NCBI RefSeq assembly: GCF_007858435.1 | Contig: NZ_VIGW01000002.1 | Coordinates: forward strand, 1-64,000 | DNA length: 64,000 nt | Direction: 5' to 3' | Source: Tsukamurella asaccharolytica | GTDB lineage: Bacteria > Actinomycetota > Actinomycetes > Mycobacteriales > Mycobacteriaceae | Shown: positions 57,125 through 64,000 of the stretch, piece by piece | How the letters are laid out: every line of letters starts with the position of its first letter | Numbering within the stretch: position 1 is the stretch's first letter | Made by a program: the position numbers and the translations under genes | The notes under the pieces: model-generated | What the model saw: only the letters and a program-made list of their open reading frames with translations | Databases searched by the model: none | What the model was told of the DNA's origin: nothing

Positions 57125-58066
57125 CTACACATCCTTGGCGACCTTGAGCTGCTCGATGATGGCCTTGCCGGTGGCGGCCATGTCGTCGCGGCCGATCGGG
57201 ATGACCAGCATGGCGTAGGTCTGCGGCGCGGACGCGATGACGATGACCGTGATGTCGTCACCCGCGACGGTGAGCCTGTCGCCCGTGACCAGGATCTTGC
57301 CGGTGACCTTCGCGGCGGGCACGCCGTCGACGGTGATCGACTCCGCCGCCGACTGCTCCACCCGCTTCGACGTGACGTTGAGGTAGCCGGCGCCATCGGC
57401 GATGCACTGGATCATCCGCGAGGCGGCGTCCTTGGGGTCGAGCTTGGAGTTGAAGTTGGTCTGGCCGACCTCCGCGCCGGCCTGCCAGGGCTGGCCGTCG
57501 TCCATCGACTTCTGCAGGCCCGCGGCGGCAATGCTCTGTGCGTAGACGGTGTAGCTCTCCTTCTCCCATCCCGGCGCGGCCGAGACGGGGAAGGACAGCG
57601 GGCCCGAGGCCACTCGGTCGGTGATCTCGGAGGCGAGGCCCGTGCCGGGCACACCGCAGTCGCCGCCCGTGCTGGGCGTGACCGAGGTCGGGCCGGTGCT
57701 GGGCCCCGCGGAGGCATCGCTCTCGTTGCTGTTCGAGTTCACCACGAGCAGAACCGCGGCGATGGCGACGGCGATCACGACAACCACCGCGATGCCGACC
57801 GCCGCGTACAGGCCAGTGCGGTTAGGCTTCTGCGGCGGCTGCCCGGGGTACTGCTGGCCCGAGTACTGCTGGCCCGGGTACTGCTGGCCCGAGTACTGCT
57901 GGCCCGGGTACTGGTAGCCCTGCTGCTGGTATCCCTGCTGGTACGGCTGTTGCTGCCCGTATCCGTACTGGTAACCGCCCTGGGCGTACGGATCGGGCCG
58001 CGCATACGGGTCTGGCTGCGCGTTGGGATCGGGCTGCTGCCCGTACGGATCCTGCGGGTTGCTCAT
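57125..58066 (-). CDS. Pro/Gln/Tyr-rich single-pass membrane protein with extracellular domain
   Basis: This 313-residue protein has a disordered cytoplasmic N-terminus (DPYGQQPDPNAQPDPYARPD, then five-residue GQQY(S/P) repeats), one membrane helix (~88-110), a Ser/Thr linker and a ~180-residue extracellular domain with Cys residues (GGDCGVPGTG, RMIQCIADGAG). No enzyme motif is seen. Its C-terminal ~65 residues are duplicated in the fragment just upstream. It is coupled by ATGA overlap to that fragment and lies next to the TIGR04338 gene. Confidence 0.75.
   Translation of the reverse strand: MSNPQDPYGQQPDPNAQPDPYARPDPYAQGGYQYGYGQQQPYQQGYQQQGYQYPGQQYSGQQYPGQQYSGQQYPGQPPQKPNRTGLYAAVGIAVVVVIAVAIAAVLLVVNSNSNESDASAGPSTGPTSVTPSTGGDCGVPGTGLASEITDRVASGPLSFPVSAAPGWEKESYTVYAQSIAAAGLQKSMDDGQPWQAGAEVGQTNFNSKLDPKDAASRMIQCIADGAGYLNVTSKRVEQSAAESITVDGVPAAKVTGKILVTGDRLTVAGDDITVIVIASAPQTYAMLVIPIGRDDMAATGKAIIEQLKVAKDV
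57848..57912. repeat. 15-bp tandem repeat inside a coding region
   Basis: About four units of GTACTGCTGGCCCGR encode the GQQY(S/P) repeats of the membrane protein. Copy number could vary between strains. Confidence 0.75.
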
Positions 58067-58260
58067 ACGTCCCTCGCCACCTTGAGCTGCTCGAAGACCT
58101 GCTGGGTCACCGCCGCGAGGGCGGTGTCCCCGATCGGGGTGTCCGACTCGAAGTATGCCTGGGGCGCCGAGCCGATCACCACAACAGTAACCACGTCTCC
58201 CGTGATCGCCAGACCGGCGCGGCTGACGAGGATCCGCCCGACGACGCGGGCGGCGGGCAC
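58063..58260 (-). pseudogene. C-terminal fragment of a paralogue of the neighbouring membrane protein
   Basis: The translation SVPAARVVGRILVSRAGLAI then TGDVVTVVVIGSAPQAYFES and a tail ending FEQLKVARDV matches the end of the 57125-58066 product (GVPAAKVTGKILVTGDRLTV ... IEQLKVAKDV). Only ~65 codons remain. The earlier part is replaced by the end of the DUF2786 gene, and there is no ribosome site. Its TGA still overlaps the ATG of the intact paralogue. Confidence 0.7.
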
Positions 58261-58288
58261 GCTGGGACCCACGGAGGCGGGAGCGGGT

Positions 58289-59107
58289 TCACGGCGCGCC
58301 CTGCTCCAGCGCGCCACGACTGCCGCCCAGCTCGGAGTGGGCGCCCAGGCGCGCGGACCGGCCAGCGCGGTCACCGGCGCGGCGGGCACCGTCGGAGTAC
58401 CCGGCCGACGCGGTGGACCCGCGCCACCGGCCCCGCGCCGTGGACTCGCCCCGGTAGAACGAGGCGAGCTCGACCTCCTTGTCGCGCAGCGCGACCGCGG
58501 TGCCGGGTTCACCCCGCTCCGTGGCCTGCGCCGTGGCCTCGGCCCGGGCCTCCGCGAGCCGCGCCCCGATGCGGGCGGCGAACGCGGACTGGAAGTTGAT
58601 CCGGGCGGTGACCGCCGCGACCGGCTTCGTCTCCACCCAGCGGCGCCGGGTGCGCCGATCTTCGTACAGCTGCTGCACCGTCTCCGACTTGTAGGCGCCC
58701 GACCGCAGGTAGGCGTCCGACGCGCGGACCATCTGGATGACCAGGGACGCGTACAGCGCCTCACACGCGTCGATGTCCTCCGCGAAGCCGTAGGCGAAGA
58801 CGAAGGTGGAGTTGGCGGCCACGTCGCACCGCACGTCGTTCGACTGGGCGATCGCGACGAACAGCTCGACGAAGGTGCGCAGGCCGCGCCGGCCCGCCTC
58901 CCCGATCCGGACGGTGCGCTGCTCGGGGACGGCCCGGGCCCGCTCGGTGCCGCGCTGGTGGGCGCGGGCGACGGCGAGGTCGATCGACGCGGCCGTCGCG
59001 AGCCGCTGCGCCGCCTCCGTGAATGTGGCCGCCTCGTGCTCGTTGTCGGTCCCCTCGGCCTGCCGCAGCAGCGCCCCGATCCGCGTCAACAGCCTGTCGT
59101 CGTCCAT
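58289..59107 (-). CDS. DUF2786 family protein
   Basis: This 272-residue protein has the DUF2786 N-terminus MDDDRLLTRIGALLRQAEGT then DNEHEAATFTEAAQRLATAA and a longer middle domain (RTFVELFVAIAQSNDVRCDV, AYLRSGAYKSETVQQLYEDR). The C-terminal ~45 residues are Arg/Gly/Ser-rich. It resembles other actinobacterial DUF2786 proteins; the function is unknown. ATG 59107 has TATCCT six bases upstream. The 3' end abuts a paralogue fragment, so its own tail may have been altered by the rearrangement. Confidence 0.8.
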   Translation of the reverse strand: MDDDRLLTRIGALLRQAEGTDNEHEAATFTEAAQRLATAASIDLAVARAHQRGTERARAVPEQRTVRIGEAGRRGLRTFVELFVAIAQSNDVRCDVAANSTFVFAYGFAEDIDACEALYASLVIQMVRASDAYLRSGAYKSETVQQLYEDRRTRRRWVETKPVAAVTARINFQSAFAARIGARLAEARAEATAQATERGEPGTAVALRDKEVELASFYRGESTARGRWRGSTASAGYSDGARRAGDRAGRSARLGAHSELGGSRGALEQGAP

Positions 59108-59113
59108 GGCGCG

Positions 59114-59119
59114 AGGATA
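59114..59119 (-). promoter_or_regulatory. -10-like box TATCCT of the DUF2786 gene
   Basis: It ends six bases before ATG 59107, predicting a leaderless transcript. Confidence 0.5.
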
Positions 59120-59256
59120 CCGACGCCGACCGACACGTTCCCGACGCCGCGAGCCGGCCGGAGGCTCCGCGCCCCAAGCGAACGACAAGCGGATCGCCGT
59201 GCCCCGAGGAATACCGTCGACCTCAGTCACCCGGATCCCCGTCGAAGGAGAAGTCA

Positions 59257-59640
59257 GTGTCGGTTCGCCCTCCCGCACCTGGTCGGTATCAGCCGTACCC
59301 GCAGCCCGCTCCGGCACACCCCTTCGGCCGGCCGTACGCCCCGGTCCCACCCCGGCCGCGCCCCGCCGGCGATCCGGGCTTGATGATCGCGGTCGTCGGC
59401 CTGGTGCTGTTCTTCGTCATCGCGCTGCCGATCGTCGTGATCGGCATGGTGTTCGACCTGAATCCGACGTTCTATCTGCCGGCGACGATGGCCGCACTGT
59501 TCCTTTCGGTCCGCGCGTTCTGCGTCTCGAAGCGGTATGGCCACACCAACGTGATCGCCGTCATCACGATGACCCTGTGCATGCTGCTCCTGCTGTCCGG
59601 ACTCGCATCCGCCCTCATCCGGCTCCTGCTCATCCTCTGA
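59257..59640 (+). CDS. Small Pro-rich membrane protein
   Basis: This 127-residue protein has a Pro/Tyr-rich N-terminus (PPAPGRYQPYPQPAPAHPFG) followed by three membrane helices (~45-65, 70-88, 100-125). AAGGAG at 59245-59250 precedes GTG 59257 by six bases, which decides the start. No family is recognised. It resembles the next gene in layout but not in sequence. Confidence 0.65.
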   Translation: MSVRPPAPGRYQPYPQPAPAHPFGRPYAPVPPRPRPAGDPGLMIAVVGLVLFFVIALPIVVIGMVFDLNPTFYLPATMAALFLSVRAFCVSKRYGHTNVIAVITMTLCMLLLLSGLASALIRLLLIL

Positions 59641-59722
59641 GACGCCACACTCCGTCCTGTCGGCGCGCTCGGCTACGCTCGGCGCACACCGATCTCCGCA
59701 ATGACGAGGGGGAACGTTCACG

Positions 59723-60091
59723 ATGTCGACGCCCAAGGATCCGCACGGCTACGACCCGTACGGGCAGCCACCGTCGTACCCCGCCCAGCCCTACCCGTCG
59801 TACCCGCCCCACCCCGGCTACCCGCCGCCGCAGGGCCTGCAGGACCCGGACCAGGCGATGGGCATCGTCGGGCTGATCCTGTCGGTGCTGGGCTGCTACC
59901 CCGTGGGCCTGCTCGTCAGCTGGATCGCGCACCGGCAGTCGCGGGATCGCGGCTACAAGAACACGCTCGCCACGGTCGGCATGATCATCGGCGGCGTGCT
60001 CACGGGTCTGACGCTCCTCGCGGTCCTCGCGTACGGCGGCCTGTTCCTCCTGGTGTTCCTCGCCACGGGCTCGGGGACCGCGCTGATCTGA
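59723..60091 (+). CDS. DUF4190-like small membrane protein
   Basis: This 122-residue protein has a Pro/Tyr-rich N-terminus and the DUF4190-like segment AMGIVGLILSVLGCYPVGLL then YKNTLATVGMIIGGVLTGLT, giving two or three membrane helices. The function is unknown. It converges with rplA across a bidirectional stem-loop. Confidence 0.8.
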   Translation: MSTPKDPHGYDPYGQPPSYPAQPYPSYPPHPGYPPPQGLQDPDQAMGIVGLILSVLGCYPVGLLVSWIAHRQSRDRGYKNTLATVGMIIGGVLTGLTLLAVLAYGGLFLLVFLATGSGTALI

Positions 60092-60105
60092 CCCCGGACA
60101 CGACG

Positions 60106-60140
60106 AAGCCCCCGGCCGCTCGGTCAGCGATCGGGGGCTT
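60106..60140. terminator. Bidirectional terminator between the DUF4190-like gene and rplA
   Basis: AAGCCCCCG (60106-60114) pairs with CGGGGGCTT (60132-60140), with an inner CGCT/AGCG pairing. It lies between two convergent stops. Confidence 0.75.
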
Positions 60141-60163
60141 GCGTCAGACGGTGCTGGAGAGGC

Positions 60164-60880
60164 TTACGCCTCGTCCTCCTCCGCGAGGTTGCTCACTCGC
60201 GACGGGTCCACCTGGATGCCCGGTCCGGTGGTCGTCGAGACGGTGACCTTCTTCACGTACCGCCCCTTGGCCGCCGACGGCTTCGCGCGCAGGATCTCGT
60301 CCAGCGCGGCGCCGTAGTTCTCCACCAGCTGCTTGGCGTCGAAGGACGCCTTACCGATCACGAAGTGCAGGTTCGACGCCTTGTCGACGCGGAAGGTGAT
60401 CTTGCCGCCCTTGATGTCGCCCACGGCCTTCGTCACGTCGGGGGTGACGGTGCCGGTCTTCGGGTTCGGCATGAGGCCACGCGGGCCGAGCACGCGAGCG
60501 ATCCGGCCGACCTTGGCCATCTGGTCCGGGGTGGCGATCGCGGCGTCGAACTCGAGCCAGCCGCCCTGGATCTTCTCGATCAGGTCCTCGGCGCCGACCT
60601 CGTCGGCACCCGCGGCCTTGGCCTCCTCGGCCTTGTCGCCCACGGCGAAGACGATCACGCGGGCCGTCTTACCGGTGCCGTTCGGCAGGTTGACGGTGCC
60701 GCGCACCATCTGATCGGCCTTGCGGGGGTCGACACCGAGGCGCACGGCGACCTCGACGGTGGCGTCCTGCTTGGTGGAGGAGGTCTCCTTGGCGAGCGTG
60801 ACGGCCTCGAGCGGGCTGTACAGCTTGTCCTTGTCGACCTTCTCGGCAGCGGCCTTGTAGGCCTTACTGTTCTTGCTCAT
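60164..60880 (-). CDS. rplA: 50S ribosomal protein L1
   Basis: This 238-residue rRNA-binding protein of the L1 stalk has [40 protein letters not shown] and [23 protein letters not shown] 60880 ([20 protein letters not shown]) is the conserved start, although the frame is open upstream. It ends the secE-nusG-rplK-rplA unit. Confidence 0.99.
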   Translation of the reverse strand: MSKNSKAYKAAAEKVDKDKLYSPLEAVTLAKETSSTKQDATVEVAVRLGVDPRKADQMVRGTVNLPNGTGKTARVIVFAVGDKAEEAKAAGADEVGAEDLIEKIQGGWLEFDAAIATPDQMAKVGRIARVLGPRGLMPNPKTGTVTPDVTKAVGDIKGGKITFRVDKASNLHFVIGKASFDAKQLVENYGAALDEILRAKPSAAKGRYVKKVTVSTTTGPGIQVDPSRVSNLAEEDEA

Positions 60881-61006
60881 GTATCCAGCTCTTTCGTTTC
60901 TTGCCCAGCTACTGGGCAGTGAGTGGTTCTGCGGGCCGAGCCGGCCCTCCCACGAGAAGCGCGTGCCTCTCGACAACACTCGGGCGCGGGAGCGCGCCCT
61001 GGTGAC

Positions 61007-61438
61007 TTACTCGACGGTGATGCCCATCGAGCGAGCAGTGCCGGCGATGATCTTCGCGGCCTGATCGACGTCGTTCGCGTTCAGGTCCTCCTTCTTGGTC
61101 TCGGCGATCTCGCGCACCTGATCCCAGGTCACCTTGGCGACCTTGGTCTTGTGCGGCTCGCCCGAGCCCTTCTGCACGCCCGCTGCCTTGAGCAGCAGCT
61201 TTGCGGCCGGAGGAGTCTTCAGCTTGAAGTCGAAAGAACGGTCCTCGTAGACCGTGATCTCGACGGGGATGACGTTGCCACGCTGCGACTCGGTCGCGGC
61301 GTTGTACGCCTTGCAGAACTCCATGATGTTGACGCCGTGCTGACCAAGCGCGGGACCCACGGGCGGAGCAGGATTGGCCTGCCCGGCCTGGATCTGCAAC
61401 TTGATGAGCCCGGCGACCTTCTTCTTCTTCGGGGGCAT
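61007..61438 (-). CDS. rplK: 50S ribosomal protein L11
   Basis: This 143-residue protein has [20 protein letters not shown] then [18 protein letters not shown], the conserved N-terminal domain, and a C-terminal rRNA-binding domain ([20 protein letters not shown]). It binds the GTPase-associated centre of 23S rRNA. It is followed by rplA. Confidence 0.99.
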   Translation of the reverse strand: MPPKKKKVAGLIKLQIQAGQANPAPPVGPALGQHGVNIMEFCKAYNAATESQRGNVIPVEITVYEDRSFDFKLKTPPAAKLLLKAAGVQKGSGEPHKTKVAKVTWDQVREIAETKKEDLNANDVDQAAKIIAGTARSMGITVE

Positions 61439-61499
61439 CCTCAGTTTCCTTTTTCTTCACCCCGCACCGGGCACCGGCGCGGGAAGCATGGGTGTCTCG

Positions 61500-62339
61500 C
61501 TAGGAGATCTTCTCGACCTGGTTGAAGGCGAGCTCGACGGGCGTCTCACGACCGAAGATCGACACCAGCACCTTGAGCTTGCGCTGCTCGGCGTTGATCT
61601 CGCTGATGGACGCGGGCAGCGTGGCGAACGGGCCGTCCATGACGGTGACCGACTCGCCGACCTCGAAATCGACCTCGACCGCGGGGCCCTGCGAGACCGC
61701 GCCGCCGGAGGCGGCGGCACCGTCGGACGCGGCGCCGGCCTTGTCCTTGGCCGGCTTGGTCCGCGCGCTCTCGGGGAGCAGGAACTTCACGACCTCGTTC
61801 ATCGTGAGCGGCGAGGGCTTGCTGGTCAGGCCGACGAATCCGGTGACGCCGGGGGTGTTGCGCACCGCGCCCCAGGACTCGTCGTTGAGGTCCATGCGCA
61901 CCAGGATGTAGCCCGGCAGCACCTTGCGGTTGACCCGCTTCTGCTGGCCGTTCTTGATCTCGGTGACCTCCTCGGTGGGGACCTCCACCTGGAAGATGTA
62001 GTCGCCGACGTCGAGGTTCTGGACGCGGGTCTCGAGGTTGGCCTTCACCTTGTTCTCGTAGCCCGCGTAGGTGTGGATGACGTACCAGTCGCCAGGAGCG
62101 GTCCGCAGCTGCGCCTTGAGCTCTTCGACGGGGTCGATCTCCTCCTCGGCCTCTTCCTCGACGAGTTCGGCGCCGTCACCGGCGGCCGCATCCTCCTCGG
62201 GGGTGCCGAAGACGCCCTCCTCGACCTCGATGAGCGCCTCGTCCTCGGCCGCCTCGACCTCGGTCGCCACGGCAGCGTCATCGACCTGCGCGTCCGCCTG
62301 GACGTGCAGCTCTGCCTCGTTGTGCTCCGGGGTGCTCAC
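61500..62339 (-). CDS. nusG: Transcription termination/antitermination factor NusG
   Basis: This 279-residue protein has an acidic N-terminal extension (~1-90) typical of high-GC Gram-positives, then the NGN domain ([40 protein letters not shown]) and a C-terminal KOW domain ([20 protein letters not shown]). A Ser/Gly/Ala linker lies at ~205-225. It couples RNA polymerase to Rho or the ribosome. It lies between secE and rplK. Confidence 0.98.
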   Translation of the reverse strand: MSTPEHNEAELHVQADAQVDDAAVATEVEAAEDEALIEVEEGVFGTPEEDAAAGDGAELVEEEAEEEIDPVEELKAQLRTAPGDWYVIHTYAGYENKVKANLETRVQNLDVGDYIFQVEVPTEEVTEIKNGQQKRVNRKVLPGYILVRMDLNDESWGAVRNTPGVTGFVGLTSKPSPLTMNEVVKFLLPESARTKPAKDKAGAASDGAAASGGAVSQGPAVEVDFEVGESVTVMDGPFATLPASISEINAEQRKLKVLVSIFGRETPVELAFNQVEKIS

Positions 62340-62381
62340 AGCGCCGAAGTTCCTTCCGTCTCGTCTATCCGTGCGGTTCGG

Positions 62382-62771
62382 CTACTTGCCGAACGCCCAC
62401 AACATCAGCTTCGCGAAGCCGAGGTCGATGAGGCTGATCATCGCGGTGAGAACCACCACGAACACCAGCACGATGATCGTGTAGTTGATCATCTGGCTCC
62501 GGGTCGGCCAGATGACCTTCCGCAGCTCCGCGATGACCTGGCGGATGAACAGCCAGATGGCGGCGAACGGGTTGCGCGAGCGCTTCGCCTCCGCCGGCTT
62601 CTTCGCGGCGCCGGACTCGACCGCCGAACCGGGCTCCGGCGCCTCGGCGAGCGCGGTGCGGCCGCGACGGCCGCTGGAGCGCTTACCGGAGGGGCGGGCC
62701 TGCTGGGCGTCGTCGACGCCGCTGTCGCCGGCGTTCTTGCCGGTGGTCGCGTCGTCCTTGTCGTCGCTCAC
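62382..62771 (-). CDS. secE: Preprotein translocase subunit SecE
   Basis: This 129-residue protein has a ~70-residue disordered N-terminus rich in Ala, Gly and Asp, then the conserved SecE segment NPFAAIWLFIRQVIAELRKV then IWPTRSQMINYTIIVLVFVV with one membrane helix (~98-120). GTG 62771 is the start. It forms the SecYEG channel and lies directly downstream of tRNA-Trp. Confidence 0.97.
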   Translation of the reverse strand: MSDDKDDATTGKNAGDSGVDDAQQARPSGKRSSGRRGRTALAEAPEPGSAVESGAAKKPAEAKRSRNPFAAIWLFIRQVIAELRKVIWPTRSQMINYTIIVLVFVVVLTAMISLIDLGFAKLMLWAFGK

Positions 62772-62847
62772 GCACTTCCCTCCGCTGGATCTTCCAGCGG
62801 GCGTCGGCCCGCCGATTTCGACAGCCGGGCCGGGGGCCCGCGCTATG

Positions 62848-62920
62848 CAGGGGCGACAGGACTCGAACCTGCGACCTGCGGTTTTGGAGACCGCTGCTCT
62901 ACCAACTGAGCTACACCCCT
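62848..62920 (-). tRNA. trpT: tRNA-Trp (CCA anticodon)
   Basis: The minus strand folds into a 73-nt tRNA. Acceptor AGGGGTG pairs with CGCCCCT, the anticodon loop is TCTCCAAAA-like with CCA, the T loop is GGTTCGAGTCC, and the discriminator is G. The 3' CCA is not encoded. It lies between hadB and secE, the same position as trpT in M. tuberculosis. Confidence 0.97.
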
Positions 62921-63066
62921 TTGCGGGACCTTCCGGCCCCGCACCCGCACCGTCCGAAGGGCGCGCTTTCGCACGCCCGCCGTTCTACGCGGACAGTTCA
63001 GTGTACGGCACGTCGGTGCCGCACCTCAAAACGCACCGGTCATGCGGCCTGACGGGCCGCGGACCG

Positions 63067-63492
63067 TCAGGCGAACTGGACGGTGGCGACCGGCTTGCCG
63101 AAGATCTTGCGCTCACCCTGCTTCACGGTGAGGAAGACGACGCCCGTCTTGGTCTCCTCGTCGAGGGACTTGACCTTGCCCGAGTAGACGAGCTCGGCCT
63201 TCTGGTCGGCGGCGACGTACACCGGCGCGGTGAAGCGCACGCTGTACTCCTTGAGCGCGCCCGGATCGCCTAGCCACTCGGTGATGTAGTTCGAACCGAG
63301 GCTCATCGTGAGCATGCCCTGCGCGACGACGTCCTCCATGCCGGCCAGCTTCACGATGTGATCGGACCAGTGGATCGGGTTCGGGTCGCCGGTGACGCCG
63401 GCGTAGTTCACCAGATCGCCGCGGGTCAGCTCGAAGATGCGCTCCGGGAGCTCCTCGCCCACCGTCACGTCCGCGAAGTTACGAAGCGCCAT
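63067..63492 (-). CDS. hadB: (3R)-hydroxyacyl-ACP dehydratase subunit HadB
   Basis: This 141-residue hot-dog-fold dehydratase subunit carries the catalytic dyad Asp36/His41 in GVTGDPNPIHWSD, with GMLTMSLGSNYITEWLGDPG following. With HadA it dehydrates 3-hydroxyacyl-ACP in the FAS-II cycle that builds meromycolic acids. Its ATG lies 14 bp inside hadA. Downstream comes tRNA-Trp with no hadC between. Confidence 0.96.
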   Translation of the reverse strand: MALRNFADVTVGEELPERIFELTRGDLVNYAGVTGDPNPIHWSDHIVKLAGMEDVVAQGMLTMSLGSNYITEWLGDPGALKEYSVRFTAPVYVAADQKAELVYSGKVKSLDEETKTGVVFLTVKQGERKIFGKPVATVQFA

Positions 63493-64000
63493 ACATCATC
63501 ACCTTTTCCATTGCACTGACGAACTCGGCGTCCTCGTCCTCGCCCGACCGGCCGGCCAGGGTGGTCCACGAGGTGACCAGGTGATTGCCGTCCTGGTCGG
63601 AGATCTCGTTGCGCGTCGTGATCAGGTCCACACCCGCGATCTGACGGAACGAGTCGAAGTGCACGTGCGTCGTCAGGATCATTCCCGCCACGATCGGGGC
63701 GTGGAACTGCGCCTTCTGCTCCGTCTGCATCACGGGACGGCGGCCGTAGCCGACGATCGCGTTCTCGAACAGCGGGCGATGCGCGATGATGCCGATCAGC
63801 GAGAACATGATCGGCGGCGCCACGATGTCGGCGTACCCGGCAGCGCGGGCCGCTTCCACGTCGTGGTGCACCGGGTCCAGCAGCTGGCTCGCGTTGGCGA
63901 ACTCGTGGATCTTCTCGCGGCTGACCACGTACTTCTCTTCGAACTCGTAGTTGTAGCCGACCGCTGCGCGCGTGCGCTCCGCGACCTCGTCGGGGCTGAG
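63479..64000 (-). CDS. hadA: (3R)-hydroxyacyl-ACP dehydratase subunit HadA, 5' end outside window
   Basis: The frame is open to the window edge. The visible part includes SPDEVAERTRAAVGYNYEFE, YVVSREKIHEFANASQLLDP and APPIMFSLIGIIAHRPLFEN. HadA is the substrate-binding partner of HadB, with a hot-dog fold lacking the catalytic dyad. The genes overlap by 14 bp. The presence of the pair indicates mycolic-acid synthesis. Confidence 0.93.
   Translation of the reverse strand, partial: LSPDEVAERTRAAVGYNYEFEEKYVVSREKIHEFANASQLLDPVHHDVEAARAAGYADIVAPPIMFSLIGIIAHRPLFENAIVGYGRRPVMQTEQKAQFHAPIVAGMILTTHVHFDSFRQIAGVDLITTRNEISDQDGNHLVTSWTTLAGRSGEDEDAEFVSAMEKVMMYGAS

Overview
The window is high-GC actinobacterial DNA from a mycolic-acid producer in the order Mycobacteriales. 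The evidence is the hadA-hadB / tRNA-Trp / secE-nusG-rplK-rplA / rplJ-rplL / mceG / rpoB-rpoC block, a TTG-started rpoB, a 13E12-type HNH protein, an F420-type LLM oxidoreductase and a deazaflavin-type nitroreductase. Tsukamurella or a close relative is my best guess, but no genus-level marker is decisive. Many genes overlap by 4 bp (ATGA or GTGA). Many others carry a TAnnnT box about six bases before the start codon, which suggests leaderless transcripts.

Region 1 (1-8825): a helicase-associated protein, an ECF42-like sigma factor with its YCII/DGPF partner, a small membrane protein and the XPB-like helicase. A 3.8-kb integrative element (3310-7194) sits exactly at the start codon of the XPB gene. 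It is bounded by a perfect 40-bp direct repeat. It carries an N-terminally truncated tyrosine integrase, a HicA-like/Phd-like pair, and a lower-GC minus-strand operon of unknown membrane and immunity-like proteins, several of them frameshifted.

Region 2 (8827-15190): a 13E12 HNH protein, an autoregulated XRE/membrane protein pair, a CrtI-like oxidoreductase, the DapC-like aminotransferase, an LLM oxidoreductase and AlkB. Region 3 (15195-21402): an N-acetylglucosamine module with a GntR/DasR-like regulator, PTS EIIA-EIIB and EIIC, and NagA. Two DasR-like palindromes link the regulator to the transport genes. A DUF445 protein and an Abi-alpha-like protein lie inside this stretch.

Region 4 (21396-35497): a VapBC pair with twin palindromic operators, an amino-acid ABC transporter with fused binding protein and permease, an ArsR/SRPBCC pair with twin operators, a class III adenylate cyclase, a GNAT/S4 pair, two SixA-like phosphatases, a fused dihydroxyacetone kinase, a membrane acyltransferase, and a 3-hydroxybutyrate dehydrogenase/MFS operon divergent from a LysR regulator. 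Region 5 (35507-45853): an orphan LuxR protein, a two-component system with a second degenerate sensor-like protein, a SWIM/SNF2 helicase, a WYL regulator facing a TIGR03086 protein across a palindrome, and a frameshifted DUF559 protein flanked by direct repeats. Two families of short dispersed repeats lie in the intergenic gaps.

Region 6 (45803-64000): the core transcription, translation and envelope block, all on the minus strand: hadA-hadB, tRNA-Trp, secE, nusG, rplK, rplA, rplJ (with promoter and L10-type leader), rplL, mceG, rpoB and rpoC. Strong stem-loops end each unit. Small proline-rich membrane proteins, a TIGR04338 metalloprotein, a DUF2786 protein and a paralogue fragment sit between rplA and rplJ. 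hadC, which follows hadB in Mycobacterium tuberculosis, is not at that position here.
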